Part shown: piece after piece, positions 41,700 to 52,014 of the stretch
How the letters are laid out: each line of letters begins with the position of its first letter
How positions within the stretch are numbered: position 1 is the first letter of the stretch
NCBI RefSeq assembly: GCF_003285265.1
Contig: NZ_CP030239.1
Location: 124,001-188,000 of the forward strand
Length of the DNA stretch: 64,000 nt
Reading direction: 5' to 3'
From: Paracoccus mutanolyticus
Lineage (GTDB): Bacteria > Pseudomonadota > Alphaproteobacteria > Rhodobacterales > Rhodobacteraceae
The notes under the pieces: model-generated
Seen by the model: the letters and a program-made list of their open reading frames with translations, nothing else
The model's database searches: none
Told to the model about the DNA's origin: nothing
Program-made: the position numbers and the translations under genes

Positions 41700-41954
41700 A
41701 GGCGTCTAAGAAACTCGGGGCTATTCAACCTGACCTCGGACGAGACCATCGAGGAGGCGATCATCGCGAACGAATACACCTTCACGGAAGGAGGGCGGCG
41801 CTTCGGGTGATGGCAGTGGCCAGGATCGCGTGCGTGGATCATCGATCTTCGCATAAGGCGCGGAGAGTGACTCAAATGCCCGAGCTGCCACGAACAAGAA
41901 GCCCGCCCTTCGAGATCGAATTCTCGCGGGCGCGCGATATTCCGTTCAACCGAA

Positions 41955-42070
41955 TACGGCGCCGGCATAGATCGCGAGATCGACGTGCAGGCCGGCCTGG
42001 ACGGACAGCTGCGTGATCCAGGACACCAGGAAATAGAACGTCATGAAGACCAGAATGATCGAGGTCCACA
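41955..42070 (-). pseudogene. MFS-like membrane segment
   Basis: Minus strand: SIILVFMTFYFLVSWITQLS then VQAGLHVDLAIYAGAVFG, a TM segment plus loop like aromatic-acid:proton symporters. Short and tentative. Confidence 0.35.
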
Positions 42071-42074
42071 GGAC

Positions 42075-42570
42075 GGCAACGTGACCGGCATTGTCCCAGG
42101 ACCCGCAGTCGGCCGGCGTCTACATCGTCCAGTCGATGGGCAACATGATCAAGATCTCGCGCGGGTTGTTCGATGCATGATCAAGAGCCGATGAAGACCT
42201 CGAGCCCGATGCCCTGGCCCGCATCCACCGCCACACCGTCCCCCATTACACCCTCGACCAGTTCAAGGACTGGGCGCGGAACTATGCGCGGTCCTATTAC
42301 GATGTGGCTGCCTGGATGGACGAGCTGCGCCGCCATGCAGCAGATCTGCGCACGCCACCGTCGCCTTCCGGATCGCGCCCCGCCGGACCCTGGCGAAATC
42401 CAAGCTCAGCCAGAACCGCGACGAGGATGAGGATCGGCTTGGTGCCATCGCACGTCGTGGCGAATCTGCCTGGCAGATCCGCAACAGGCTGACCGAGCCA
42501 CGGTATCCGCCGCCGAGAAGCGCGCCCGACTCTACGCGCGAGGATGCGATGATCCTCGTGCGGTCGCAGG
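42075..42570. other. No gene assigned
   Basis: Coding-like scraps are visible: [20 protein letters not shown] (about 42,220) and [19 protein letters not shown] (about 42,395; reminiscent of PaiB-type FMN-binding regulators). Neither can be assigned with confidence. Confidence 0.3.
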
Positions 42571-42576
42571 CGCTGC

Positions 42577-42725
42577 CCGAGGACCGGATCGTGGGGGTCG
42601 AGACGGGCGGCTGTCCGCAGACCGCCGCTCCGCGGCCGCATGCGCATGAGAGCATGACGAGATCTTCTACGTCATCGCCGGCACGGTCAGCTTCCTTGAC
42701 CGGCGGACGAGCTGGCTACGGCCGC
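42577..42725 (+). pseudogene. UreG fragment joined to a cupin fragment
   Basis: [16 protein letters not shown] resembles the UreG (urease GTPase) switch region [16 protein letters not shown]. Within 15 bp a different frame starts [15 protein letters not shown], a cupin metal-site motif. Two unrelated genes therefore lie within 150 bp. Confidence 0.45.
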
Positions 42726-42872
42726 AGGGACGTGCCTGCGCAAGCTGGCCGGTGTGACCCATGAACTGATCGAAGCGGCGCGCGCCACGCGCGAGGACTA
42801 CGCGATGAGTTGACGCTCGCGCAAGTCTCCGAGCCGCGACATCCCCGATGCCACCGATCACCGTCTGGCGGG

Positions 42873-42975
42873 TTCGAGGCGCGGCTGGAAGCCTTCGAGA
42901 ACCGGCCCGTCACCTTCGCGCCGGAAGACATCGCCCGTGCCGGCGTCTTCGTCAGTATCGGCCGCGAGGGCGAGG
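42873..42975 (+). pseudogene. ParB-like partition protein fragment
   Basis: RLEAFENRPVTFAPEDIARA then GVFVSIGREGEAS. I recognise this from the long ParB/Spo0J-like proteins of ICE and plasmid backbones. It ends within GEAS, where an antisense transporter fragment takes over. Confidence 0.5.
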
Positions 42976-42984
42976 CGTCGGCGT

Positions 42985-43125
42985 GGCCGCCCATCAACTC
43001 GGTCTTGGCAGGCCCGCCGCCCTTGTAGAGTACATGGATGCCCGAGGTGCCGGTGACCTGCCAGAACAGCTCGGCCGTCAGGTGGTCCGACGAGCCGGTC
43101 CCGGACGAGGCGAAAAGCATAACTG
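42985..43125 (-). pseudogene. Tripartite tricarboxylate (Bug/TctC) binding-protein fragment
   Basis: Minus strand: VMLFASSGTGSSDHLTAELF, WQVTGTSGIHVLYKGGG and PAKTELMGGHADAS, the ligand-pocket region of Bug-family periplasmic receptors. Confidence 0.65.
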
Positions 43126-43129
43126 TCAC

Positions 43130-43595
43130 CGCTTTCGCCCGAACGGCTGGTGACGGACGACCGCCTGTCGGACGCTGGCGTGCGCGATGCGCTCGCCGGC
43201 TGCGCACGTCGGCATGACGGCACGCTGCACAGCTATTCTCGATACCTTCGAGGCTGCCCGTTCTGCCTATCCTTCCCTGCCAAATGCAGGATCGGCGGTC
43301 GTTGACGCCCTGATCGCGGCCAGCGCGGGGGCAATACCTACGATGGCTGACGCCTGGCGGGGCGGCGTCCCCCGGTGGCGCCAGGCCTGGCGCTGGATCG
43401 ACGGCCCACGATCCGGCCCCTGCTCTGCACGCCCTTGCGCCAGCTTCGCGTCAACGCGCCAAGAGCGACCGAACCCCAAGTCGAGGGATGCCATCTCGCA
43501 GCACGGTCTCGACCCCGATGAACGAGGCTCGATCGGCTGGATGCACTTGGGACACCGCCATCGAGACCGAAGAGGCCTCGGAGAGGATCGATCAG
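43130..43595. other. No gene supported
   Basis: No assignable motif. TLDTFEAARSAYPSLPN-type scraps only. Confidence 0.3.
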
Positions 43596-43690
43596 ATGTT
43601 CCAGATCGCCTTCGGCGAGGACAAGGACATCCTCGAAGCGGTCCATGCCGAGGAAAACCGCCCGCAGCGGCGGCGGCCGATCGCATCGCG
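43596..43690 (+). pseudogene. Possible Rieske oxygenase alpha-subunit C-terminal fragment
   Basis: DQMFQIAFGEDKDILEAVHA then EENRPQRRRPI resembles the end of the catalytic domain of vanillate-demethylase-type oxygenases. Thirty codons only. Confidence 0.4.
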
Positions 43691-43694
43691 CATC

Positions 43695-44250
43695 AGACCG
43701 TGGACATGGTCGATCCGGGCCGAGCGCCTCTCAGACCAATACCGCTTGGCTGCCGGAGCCGCCAAAAGCTTCACAAACCCAACGGCCTCCATAGGGCGCT
43801 CACGATGGACTCCCAATGACACCTTCCGTGCAAATCTCCCGCAGGTGACGAACGAACGCGGCCGATGCCGCCGACGATCACCGTCCTGTCCTCTCCGAAC
43901 AGCGGAAAGTCGGTGTTGCGAAGCCGCGGATTTCCCCGCTTACTCCCCACCCCATATAGGCTCGGCCCCGGCCGGGCCTGTTTTTTTCTGGAGACAGGAT
44001 CATGCCACCCGACAACCAGCCCACCCTCCAGCTCTATGCCATGCCGTGGGTCTGTCGACCGACCGAGCTGCTTATGCCCGGTTCTGCCTGTTGCTGATGC
44101 TAGGCAAGTTCCTCGCGGTCAGCCGAACTGGTGGTCCAGTTCATCGAAACGCGCAAGATCGACCAGATCGGCGAACTCCGAATAGCTGCACATGGCATCG
44201 GCGAGATATTTCTACGACGACGCGTGTGAAACAAACGGCAAGCCTCGCTT
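43695..44250. other. No gene supported
   Basis: LVVQFIETRKIDQIGELR at about 44,130 is coding-like but unassigned. Confidence 0.3.
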
Positions 44251-44255
44251 GTCTC

Positions 44256-44339
44256 CACGACGCCCAGGAAGCACCAGCCCAGATTGCCGATGGTGGTGGC
44301 GACCGAAAAGCCGTGCATGAGTGCGGAAAAGGTGTCCAT
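44256..44339 (-). pseudogene. TctA-like permease, N-terminal fragment
   Basis: Minus strand from ATG 44,337-44,339: MDTFSALMHGFSVATTIGNL then GWCFLGVV, the start of tripartite tricarboxylate transporter large permeases (MDxxxxLxxGFxVAxxxxNLxWxxxGV). Truncated after 28 codons. Confidence 0.45.
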
Positions 44340-44436
44340 TCCTGCCCCCTCAGGTCTCGTAGCCGAAATGGGTCAGTCACCTCTTCGTCGACCGATGCCC
44401 CATTGGCCGAGGACATGGCGAGCGCGACGGGCCTGC

Positions 44437-44525
44437 CATGGGTCTGAAGATAGTCCCGCAATGCTGCGAAATAGGCCTGGGTGCTTTCCGACGGCACAAC
44501 GGCATATCGACACGTCCGGCGACGA
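44437..44525 (-). pseudogene. Transposase fragment (integrase-core, ISNCY-like)
   Basis: Minus strand: PSESTQAYFAALRDYLQTHG then RPVAL, like the TFxYFxALxxYLxxHGRPVAFYSDKH segment of DDE integrase-core transposases. It stops before the catalytic aspartate. Confidence 0.4.
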
Positions 44526-44529
44526 CGTG

Positions 44530-45515
44530 ATGATGGAGGCTCGGGCAATTTCGCCCGCGGATCGCCGATGGGCGGGACTGAGCAGCCCGTGCCTGCAGCC
44601 TGCGCTAGAACGGGCCATCGGCGCATCGCCGCGCAGCCAGCGACCGAACGAGGTCCACGCTCATCCATTGCGCCTCAGCTTCTCGGGCGAGGCAATCGAC
44701 TTCCAGTCCCGCCTGATGCCTGCCATTCATGAGGCCGAATCTGCCCTGCGCAATGCCGGCCGGCTTCTGGAAGCAGCCGGGATGCTGGATGTTCCAAGCC
44801 TGCTGACCGAGCAGAACCCGAAAGGACTTGGTCCGACCGTCGATCAGTTGTCGACGATGTCCCGGTGGTGGCGAAGCAGCGTGCCGCCCTCGGGGATGCG
44901 GCGAGCCGAACGCGCGAGGGTGATCGCGATCCGGCGGACACGCGAGCGCCTGTGCGACGGAAAGCGCCCCCGCCAGCAACAGGACGACGTAATGCCATGC
45001 CGGCCTGTCTACGCTTCGCCGCCAGCCTGCCAGCGTGCTCGCTGCGGTAAAGGGCAAGGCGCAAGCGCCGGCCGATGGCCGCCCCTGATCTTCGCTGCGC
45101 GCGCCGATGGTGAAGCTGGAACTCGATCCGTGGAGCTGAGGCGCGAAAGCGCCTCACTCCCAGGCCCGGTGCCCAAGCGCAGTCGGGCCTTCTCCCGACA
45201 TCGCCGCCGATTGCCGCTTGCGTGCCGGACGGCATGCGTCTGGACCCGCATCGGGCACCGTCGGCGATCACGCCGATTTCGCACGATAGATGGCCTGCGC
45301 CATGCTCAGCCATATCATCGTTTCCATGCTGCTCTGCACGGCGTCATGCGAACAGCCGCAATCCGCGCCTGCTGACGGGATTCCATTCGCCTGGGCACGA
45401 CCCGGCCATCCGAGGCCGTCCGGATCTTCGACATCGAGCCCCGAGATCGACCGGCTGCGGCATGAAACCGACCTCGCGCTGCAATCGAAGATCAGGCTGG
45501 CCGACCTGACAGCAC
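44530..45515. other. No gene supported
   Basis: SALRNAGRLLEAAGMLDVPS (about 44,740) looks coding but was not assigned. The rest shows no motif. Confidence 0.3.
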
Positions 45516-45519
45516 TCCC

Positions 45520-45655
45520 TGTGATCGAGCAGGCGCTGGCCATCCCGATGAAGCGGTTTGACCGGCCGGTCCTTGGGTTTCTATCGCGCCAGGAGATGCA
45601 GGCGATCCTCGAAGCGCCGGATCCTCGAACCTGGGCGGGACAGCGTGAACCGGCC
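45520..45655 (+). pseudogene. Tyrosine recombinase (IS91-associated type) fragment
   Basis: VIEQALAIPMKRFDRPVLGF then LSRQEMQAILEAPDPRTWAG and QRE. This is the start of the catalytic domain in the XerC/D-like integrases that accompany IS91 elements. Catalytic residues lie beyond the break. Confidence 0.6.
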
Positions 45656-45659
45656 TGCC

Positions 45660-46640
45660 GATCACATGGCCGCGACCGGAGAGTGAGCGGGGGGTGGCGG
45701 GCGTGACGGGTTGCAGGTGAAAACTGTGCCACCACCTTCGCCCGATTGCTCACCCACATAAACCCTTTCCCACCACCACGGTTTCCCTCATCGGCGAGCG
45801 TCTCACGCACAGCTGTTGCCCCGGCTGCGCTACGCGCCAAAAGCCTGCCGTTGCGCCTCGGCCTCTTGACGCCGCCGTTCCAGGGCATCGACAAGGCCGA
45901 TGAACTCGACCGCACGGTCGTGATCGGGCCAATCCGTCGTGCGCTGCAAAGCCTCTCCCTGCCAGCCAGCGCGTCGCGCGCGGCGAATTCGTGCCAGCGC
46001 GGCCGACACGGTGCGCTATCAGCCGCGCATCCGGCCAGCGGGGCCGGGATCGTCGCCGGGTTGCCGCAGGGCGAAGGCATCGCGCAACTGCGCCTGGCCT
46101 TCCCGGCGCCCCTGAAGCTCCGAGACCGCCGCAGCATCGCCGAAGCCAGCCGCTTGCGCCAGCTGGCCTTCGCCGCCTCCGGCGGGCCGGTCCCGCAGAT
46201 CGCGATCATCGTATCGCGCCAGCTTGCTCGAAACCGCGCATTTGAACCTATCTTGAAGGTGCTAGAAACAAGATGGGTCTCGTGAGGTGAAAGCTTTGCG
46301 GGACCTTTTTCCTTGCCGGGCTCGTGCCTCCTTTCTCGTTTCAGGGACTACTCGGGGTCTTTATCCGCGCTGATCCTGCCAGCGTTGGTAAAGTTCGTTC
46401 AGAAGCACACCGGCCTCTTGTTCCATCCAGTCGGCGAAATCGCGGACGCAAGACCCTTGGCGCTGCGGAAGGACTCATTCTGTGATCCAGCCTGAGCATG
46501 GCTGGCACCCAGCTCTGGATGCGCGACGATGAGACCGGCGATCCCAGCATGTGATCCAGTTCGTAAAACGCTGCGCGGCCGCGATCGGCCTGTCGGGCCT
46601 CTGGGGCTTCAAGTATGCGACGCTGCTCGCAGCCGGTCGA
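45660..46640. other. No complete gene
   Basis: On the minus strand at about 45,835-45,945 DRAVEFIGLVDALERRRQEA with a natural-looking stop after AFGA suggests the C-terminus of an unassigned gene. Nothing else is supported. Confidence 0.3.
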
Positions 46641-46649
46641 TGCTTTCGG

Positions 46650-46754
46650 CGGCGGCGCGCATGTCATCGACCTCGGCGCGCGCAAATCCATCGGCCGGGC
46701 CAGCACGCAAGAATGGCTCGCCGCCGCGCTCAACGGGGAGAACGCCGATGCCTG
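46650..46754 (+). pseudogene. C-terminal end of an unrecognised ICE-type gene
   Basis: GGGAHVIDLGARKSIGRAST then QEWLAAALNGENADA and a stop. The stop overlaps the next start codon (ATGCCTGA), which suggests a genuine operon junction. Confidence 0.4.
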
Positions 46755-47205
46755 AAGTCATCTGCACCACGGTCTATCGGTTTCCCGAACTCTCGGACGC
46801 GGCCAGGGCAAAGGCCCGCAGCTGGTATCGCGAACTTTGGCCCCACGTCGATTGGTGGGACGCGGTCTATGAGGATTTTGAGCGGATCTGCGAGATCCTT
46901 GGCATCCGCCTCAAGACCACCTCCGTCCGCCTGATGGGCGGCGGGATGGGGCGGGGCCGCGCATCTGGTTTTCCGGCTTCTGGAGCCAAGGCGACGCGCC
47001 TGCTTCGAGACCTTCCATTCCTACCGGAAGGACGCCTCGCGCAGGATCAGGAAATACGCGCCGCAGGATACCGAGCTTCACCGCATCGCCGAAGCGCTGC
47101 AGTCGGTCCAGCGGCGCAATTTCTACCAGCTGCGCGCGGAGGCCAGCCATCGCGGACATTATTTTACCCGAATGCCGCATCTTGACCTCCGTCGAGCGCG
47201 ACAGC
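46748..47205 (+). pseudogene. Conserved plasmid/ICE hypothetical protein, frameshifted
   Basis: From ATG 46,748: MPEVICTTVYRFPELSDAAR, KARSWYRELWPHVDWWDAVY and EDFERICEILGIRLKT. After indels, RIWFSGFWSQGD appears, then FHSYRKDASRRIRKYAPQD and LHRIAEALQSVQRRNFYQLR, and a later SVERDSQHIST. I know this protein type from ICE and plasmid backbones, sometimes labelled antitoxin; its role is unproven. At least three frameshifts. It is one of the longer continuous pieces in this arm. Confidence 0.5.
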
Positions 47206-47209
47206 CAGC

Positions 47210-47625
47210 ATATCAGTACATGGACCGCGCTGCCTATGAGATCGCGATGAAGCGCTGCGCGATCTCGAACCCGATCAATGTCAAGATCAGCCAGTTCGGA
47301 ATCGAGTTCATCCGCGGCTTCGGTGAAGCCATGGCGCCAACGAATTACGCTAGCGATCGCCACGCGGCTGCCTCCGACAAGCGCTCCGCCTCAGATAAGA
47401 CGCGGGTGCCCGTGGAAATGGCTGACGTAGCGCGCACGGCCTCTGCACCCGAACTGCCGGAGAGCGACCGAAAGAGAGCCACCTCAGCCGATCATGCGCG
47501 CCGCCCAGATCGCCTGATCCCGCGCGAGTGCCTATCCGCGCGCCCAGGGGCCGTCGAAAGTATAGCCCGCGATGGCCTGCCGCTTGCGCCGATTCCACTC
47601 GAGCGCGCCGAGACGGCTGCTTCCA
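47210..47625. other. No gene supported
   Basis: No recognisable motif on either strand. Confidence 0.3.
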
Positions 47626-47629
47626 CCGA

Positions 47630-47925
47630 CACCGTGCCGGTGTCCTGCTGCCGCATCTCGAACGCGGTCAGCGTGTCGATGCCGCAACCCTGCGCGGCGC
47701 CATGGAAGCGGCCTTCGGCGTTCCGATGCCACCGGCGCCTGGAACTGGAAGACCGCCTATGATGCCTGCGAGTCGGCGACCGTCCTCTTCCTGCGCAATC
47801 GGCGCTGCGCTTATCGGCTGACCGGGTCATCGCCGGCTATCCTGCCGCAGCTCGGCAAGATCGCCGGGCTCCTGCCGACGCATACACGCCGGACGGAGGA
47901 AGCCCGATCCCGGCCAGCAACGGCA
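47630..47925 (+). pseudogene. Strawberry-notch-type helicase/methylase, N-terminal fragment
   Basis: Across two frames: LERGQRVDAATLRGAMEAAF, then GAWNWKTAYDACESATVLFL, and ILPQLGKIAGLLPTHTRRTE. This is the N-terminal region of the very large strawberry-notch helicase carried by alphaproteobacterial ICEs. The helicase motifs are not present. Confidence 0.6.
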
Positions 47926-47929
47926 CACG

Positions 47930-48645
47930 GCCCGAAATCTGTTCGGCTGCGGCGGTGACGGCGCGCTCGGCCTCATCAGTGGTCAGGGCATAGAATTCGC
48001 CGGTATTCCCGTTCGAGACCAGAATTGCCAGCGGCACGCTGCTCCTCAACGAACTCGCCGAGATGCGCGCCGGCCTGCTTCCTCTCTCTTTCCATGCACT
48101 ATGGCGTGACCCGCTTCGACGCCGCTCAGATCGACGATCACCTCGATAGTGGCCTGGGCCAGCAACGCCATCAGATGCAACGTTGCCGGGTAATACGGCT
48201 GGTCCGTCGCAAAGGGCCGCATGGCCGATCCGGCCATCCGCCATGTCGCCATCGGCCTGGCGCGCCTTGCGCCCGGCGGGCGGCTTGTGGCCATACCGGT
48301 GACCGCATGCTGGTCATGCTGGCCGACAACCGCAAGGGCGTGCGCCGCGACCGGCTGGAGCGGTCCTCGCGCGTGCTGACCCAGGATGAGCCGGTCTATG
48401 CCACCTCGCCCCGCGATCCCAACCCGGCGACGCATCGACGAGCTGCCCGCCGTGCCCTGCGGTTTTCCCAGAAAGCGGCAGTCGCGCCGGACGTGGCGCG
48501 CTGTGGGCTGCTGGCGGACATTGCCCGCGACGGCTGCCGGTCGATCCCGGCGATGCCGTGCCGATCGCGCGGCCTGCCGTCCCCCGCACCGTGCGCGGCT
48601 ATGACAACCGATCGGCGAGGGCTGCGCCCGACCGTGCCGCGGCAC
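47930..48645. other. No gene supported
   Basis: Arginine-rich antisense frames only. Confidence 0.3.
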
Positions 48646-48654
48646 GAGACGGCG

Positions 48655-48845
48655 GCATGGTGCCCTTTTCGTCCTTTGCCAGCGTGACCTGGGAACAGGG
48701 GCCGTCGCAGGTGGTGGGCTATAACGGCTATCCGTCGATCCGCATCGCCGGCAACGCCGCGCCGGGCTACAGCTCCGGGGCCGCCATGGCCGAGATGGAG
48801 CGCCTGGCCGAGCAGCTGCCGCAGGGCTTCGGCTATGAATACCGG
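48655..48845 (+). pseudogene. RND efflux transporter (AcrB-like) fragment
   Basis: VPFSSFASVTWEQGPSQVVG, YNGYPSIRIAGNAAPGYSSG and AAMAEMERLAEQLPQGFGYE: the porter-domain segment of HAE1-type RND pumps. No start or stop of its own. Confidence 0.7.
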
Positions 48846-48849
48846 CCAG

Positions 48850-49275
48850 TCCCTCGAGGCGCATCTGGAAACCGTGATCTATGCCGGCGAGGCCCATACG
48901 GGCTTCCTCGCCGGGGCCTGGACGGCGATGACACGCTCGACAGCCAGTGCAGCGCCGTGGTCGAGACCAAGGCAGCCGGGGCAGGCGCCGATAAAGATCG
49001 GGCTGCTTCCATCACTTTGGCTGTCCAGGACGGATCGGCCAGATCCGCCTCGACCACTCGCACGCGGGCGGCGTAAGGCGGTCTACAATCGACGCCGACA
49101 AGCTGCTGGAGGTCGCGCTGATGGCGCACTTTCGCGCTCTCGGCATCCCGCATGGCCTGCTGTCCGCCGCTTCGCTCTTCCTTCTGGCAAGCTGATCACT
49201 CTGAGCGAAGCCGTCCAATTCCCGATCGCAGCTGCGGTCCGACGACCTCGGCGGGGTTCGACGCGTCAAGCAGAT
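48850..49275. other. No gene supported
   Basis: LEAHLETVIYAGEAHTGFLA (about 48,855) may belong to another protein. Not assigned. Confidence 0.3.
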
Positions 49276-49278
49276 CCG

Positions 49279-49425
49279 TCGGAAGGTGGGCTCCGACTTC
49301 GATGGGGTCATCATTGTCGAGGTGGTCGATGAGAACATGGCCAACGCCGCCCGCGTCCACGCGGTCGAGAATGGCAAGAACATTTCGGACAACATCATGA
49401 TCGCGCTCGGGCGGCGCGGCCAGCA
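49279..49425 (+). pseudogene. Hydantoinase/oxoprolinase-like fragment
   Basis: ENMANAARVHAVENGKNISD then NIMIALG matches the MAxAxRxHxxExGxxxxxxxMIAFGG region of HyuA/acetone carboxylase beta-type proteins. An N-terminal fragment of the same family lies at 50,327. Confidence 0.5.
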
Positions 49426-49429
49426 TGGC

Positions 49430-50320
49430 CATGCCGCGGCCGGCGTCGTCTATGTCTCGGGCACAGGCGCCACCGCGTCAGGATGCGCCAATGCGACAGC
49501 GCCATGGTCTCGGCGGCGGCGATGTATTCCTTGCGGATCTCGACCAGGGCGGCGGCGGGCGCGGGCCGGTGGCGTCGCGGCAATGGAGGTGCTGGCCCGC
49601 GACCTGCGCGCCCTCAGGTCGAACGCGTGCTGTCATTCAAAGGCGGAATGGATGCAGACGGGGAACCGATCTATGGCTATCCCGGTCTGGCATTCCGTAA
49701 GGAAGATTCCGATTTCCGGGACGCCTATAATGCGGAACAACCTGGAAGCCGCGAAGCAGGCCGCTAACATCACCGGCGGCGAAGGCGGCTCCGGGACCCT
49801 GATCCGGCAGGACCCGCTGCCCGCGGCGGATTACGCAGATCGCCAAGCAGCGCTGTTTCGGCCAACTGCTCACGTCGATGAACCCCGACGCTGATCCGCT
49901 CGATCACCAGCGATCTGGATCGGGCCTTCCTGCACACCAACGGATTCGAGCGCGGTCCGTTCAAGGCCATGGGCATCGTGAGCCTGATCCACGACCACCT
50001 GGGCGACCTGCTGGCCATCTCGTCGCCGATATGCCGAACCTAGCCCTTCCAGCCCGGTCCGCATCTGGAAACCTTCCTGGAACAGTGCGACCTGAAGCTG
50101 GCGCATCTGCTGGCGGTCTATCGCGACGCGAACCGCAATGCCCGGAGGCCGAACCCGCGCGCCCAGCTTTGCCCGCGTCGCACCGCTTTGCCGCCTTCAC
50201 CCGCCGCCCGACCAGATCATCCAGCATTTCGGCACTGACACCGTGGCCGAGGTCACCGGCCGCACGGTCGGACCGCGAAGGCATCCTGTCATCACGCCAC
50301 GGGGAGGTGGCGCAATGGGA
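49430..50320. other. No gene supported
   Basis: No motif recognised on either strand. Confidence 0.3.
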
Positions 50321-50326
50321 GGAGCA

Positions 50327-50445
50327 ACCGTGCCATTGGACAAATCCAACAATCGAAAAGTGCAGGTGCTGGGCATCGACGCCGGCGGCACCATGACCGA
50401 CACGTTCTTCGTGGACAGCGACCCGGCCGGCCAAGGCCAGCTGGA
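50327..50445 (+). pseudogene. Hydantoinase A/acetone carboxylase beta-subunit N-terminal fragment
   Basis: RKVQVLGIDAGGTMTDTFFV then DSDPAG is the N-terminal ATP-binding GIDxGGTxTD motif of the family. It switches to an acyl-CoA dehydrogenase sequence within 10 bp. Confidence 0.6.
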
Positions 50446-50448
50446 AGC

Positions 50449-50585
50449 GGGCGAACGCCTGCCTGCAATTCCACGGCGGCTTCGGCTTCGCCTGCGAATA
50501 CGACGTCGAGCGGAAGTTCCGCGAAACGCGCCTCTATCAGGTCGCGCCGATCTCGACCAACCTGATCCTGTCCTATGTCGCCGAA
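50449..50585 (+). pseudogene. Acyl-CoA dehydrogenase C-terminal fragment
   Basis: ANACLQFHGGFGFACEYDVE, RKFRETRLYQVAPISTNLIL and SYVAE: the C-terminal helical domain with the QxHGGxGxxxEYxVER flavin-contact motif. It joins a kinase-type coiled coil at the AEP/NLE codons. Confidence 0.7.
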
Positions 50586-50725
50586 CCTTGAACGCGCGCT
50601 TGAAACCAGGGAGCTGCTGAACCAGAGCCAGCGCCAGACCGAGGAGCTGCAGGCCGCCGAAGAAGAGCTGCTGGCTCAGCAGGAAGAGTTGCAGGCCACC
50701 AATGCCGAGCTGGCCTGCCGGACCG
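50586..50725 (+). pseudogene. Hybrid histidine kinase coiled-coil fragment
   Basis: NLERALETRELLNQSQRQTE, ELQAAEEELLAQQEELQATN and AEL. This heptad pattern is typical of the signalling helix before the HisKA domain of response-regulator hybrid kinases. No catalytic part. Confidence 0.5.
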
Positions 50726-50794
50726 GTCAGCTGGAGGAGACCGGACGGTCTGGGAGGCGGCCACGGATTTCGACTCGAACGGCATCCTGGCATG

Positions 50795-50955
50795 TTGCCG
50801 CGCACGGTCGAACTGGTCGCGTTGATCCTGGGCGCCTGGCGGCTGGGGGCGGTCTATCAGCCGCTGTTCACCGCCTTGTGGTCGCCAAGGCGCCACCAGA
50901 CCGGCTGGAGACCAGCCGCGCCAAGCTCGTGGTCGCGGACCGGCAGGTGATCTAC
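50795..50955 (+). pseudogene. AMP-dependent acyl-CoA synthetase fragment, frameshifted
   Basis: LPRTVELVALILGAWRLGAV then YQPLFTA, and in another frame LETSRAKLVVADRQ. This is the N-terminal domain of an acyl-CoA/acetyl-CoA synthetase. Confidence 0.5.
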
Positions 50956-51134
50956 AGCCATCCGCGCACCGGGGCCGAGACCAGCCGCTGACGATCACCG
51001 AAGCAAGCGCAACCGGCAGGGATGCCGACGCCGCATTGCCACCTGGACATCCCGATGCGCAATTGCTCGTTGTTCCTTGATGACCAGGCGATGCAGATCG
51101 CCATCTGGATCGTGATGGCATCCGCCTGTTTGCT

Positions 51135-51345
51135 AGTACTTCCCGACGTGGCCGTCTTATAAACCCGGCCGAGACCATCGAAGTATTCCCATTCGTAGTG
51201 CTGCGTGCGCCCGTCGACTGTCGAGGCCGACCGGCTCTCGCGGCGGATGTTCTGGGTCGCCGCATTGCCAAGCTGCCGGGTTTTCCACATACTGCGTATG
51301 GCACGGGTTGTTGCTGCCGATCTGGAAGCGGTTGCCCAATGATCC
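51135..51345 (-). pseudogene. Rhs/YD-repeat protein fragment
   Basis: Minus strand: RESRSASTVDGRTQHYEWEY then FDGLGRVYKTATSGS, matching the YxxLGR YD-repeat pattern of Rhs or Tc-toxin-like shells. No toxin tip or immunity gene is seen. Confidence 0.4.
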
Positions 51346-51359
51346 ACTCGCCTTCTGTC

Positions 51360-51575
51360 GGACTTCAGAGCCCTGTGAAGAACCTCGCGACGGCGGGCTT
51401 CCAGCTGCGCCCCGACATCACCATTCAGAGCGGAGACGAGTGCGTCGCCATCTTCGATGCAAAATGGAAGCGCCTCGATCTCGCCGAACCGAACTCGGGC
51501 GTCTCGAGCGAGGATGCGTATCAGATGAACGCTCCGTCGCTACCGTTGCAAGCGACTAGCGCTCATCTACCTGGG
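51360..51575 (+). pseudogene. McrC (5-methylcytosine restriction subunit) fragment, frameshifted
   Basis: GFQLRPDITIQSGDECVAIF then DAKWKRLD and GVSSEDAYQMNA, and in the next frame RRYRCKRLALIYL. This is the PD-(D/E)xK nuclease core of McrC, with RPD and DAK giving the catalytic pattern. The McrB GTPase is not found nearby, so it is a relic of a restriction system or a chimeric piece. Confidence 0.6.
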
Positions 51576-51649
51576 GCCTCTGCCAGGAAATCTTCCACAT
51601 GGAAGCTCGCATGTTCGTTCCGGTCGATGGGACTGGCCCTGCCGATCCG

Positions 51650-51755
51650 GGAAGGTTTTCGCCCGCCCCCGCCTTCCTTGATGCGCTGCGCGCCGTTGTC
51701 GGGGCCCAGCATGTGCTGACCCGTCCCCAGGACACCGAACTCGCGATACCGCTCG
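51650..51755 (+). pseudogene. FAD-linked oxidase N-terminal fragment
   Basis: AFLDALRAVVGAQHVLTRPQ then DTELAIPLGRRRG is the start of GlcD-type FAD oxidases (LRxxVGxxxVLTxxxDTExYxxDWR). The sequence degrades after DTEL. Confidence 0.5.
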
Positions 51756-51759
51756 GGCG

Positions 51760-52014
51760 GCGGCGAGGCCGAGGCGGTCGTGCCTCCTTGAGTGGCGAAC
51801 AGTCCATCTCACTCGAAAATCGTGGAGACGGCATCAAGGCACGCCATATTCCACTTATTCTCACGTTCACCGCGGGCTGAGCTGCAAGGGCGCGGCGGAC
51901 AACCCACGTCATTCATCTGGGGATATGAAGAGCCAGAAAACAATCTGAGCCAGCGCTTTTCCTCGACGACTTCAAGCACGTGTGAGGAAGCGCGCCGATT
52001 CATCGCTCGCCGAA
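51760..52014. other. No gene supported
   Basis: No motif recognised. Confidence 0.3.

Noticed and set aside
45268..46209. A 313-codon minus-strand ORF
   Set aside because: It is serine/arginine rich with no conserved block, and a better coding-like stretch (DRAVEFIGLVDALERRRQEA) lies in a different frame of the same strand.
51135..51345. An Rhs toxin-immunity locus
   Set aside because: Only about 50 codons of one YD-repeat-like stretch are present, with no toxin tip, PAAR domain or immunity gene nearby.
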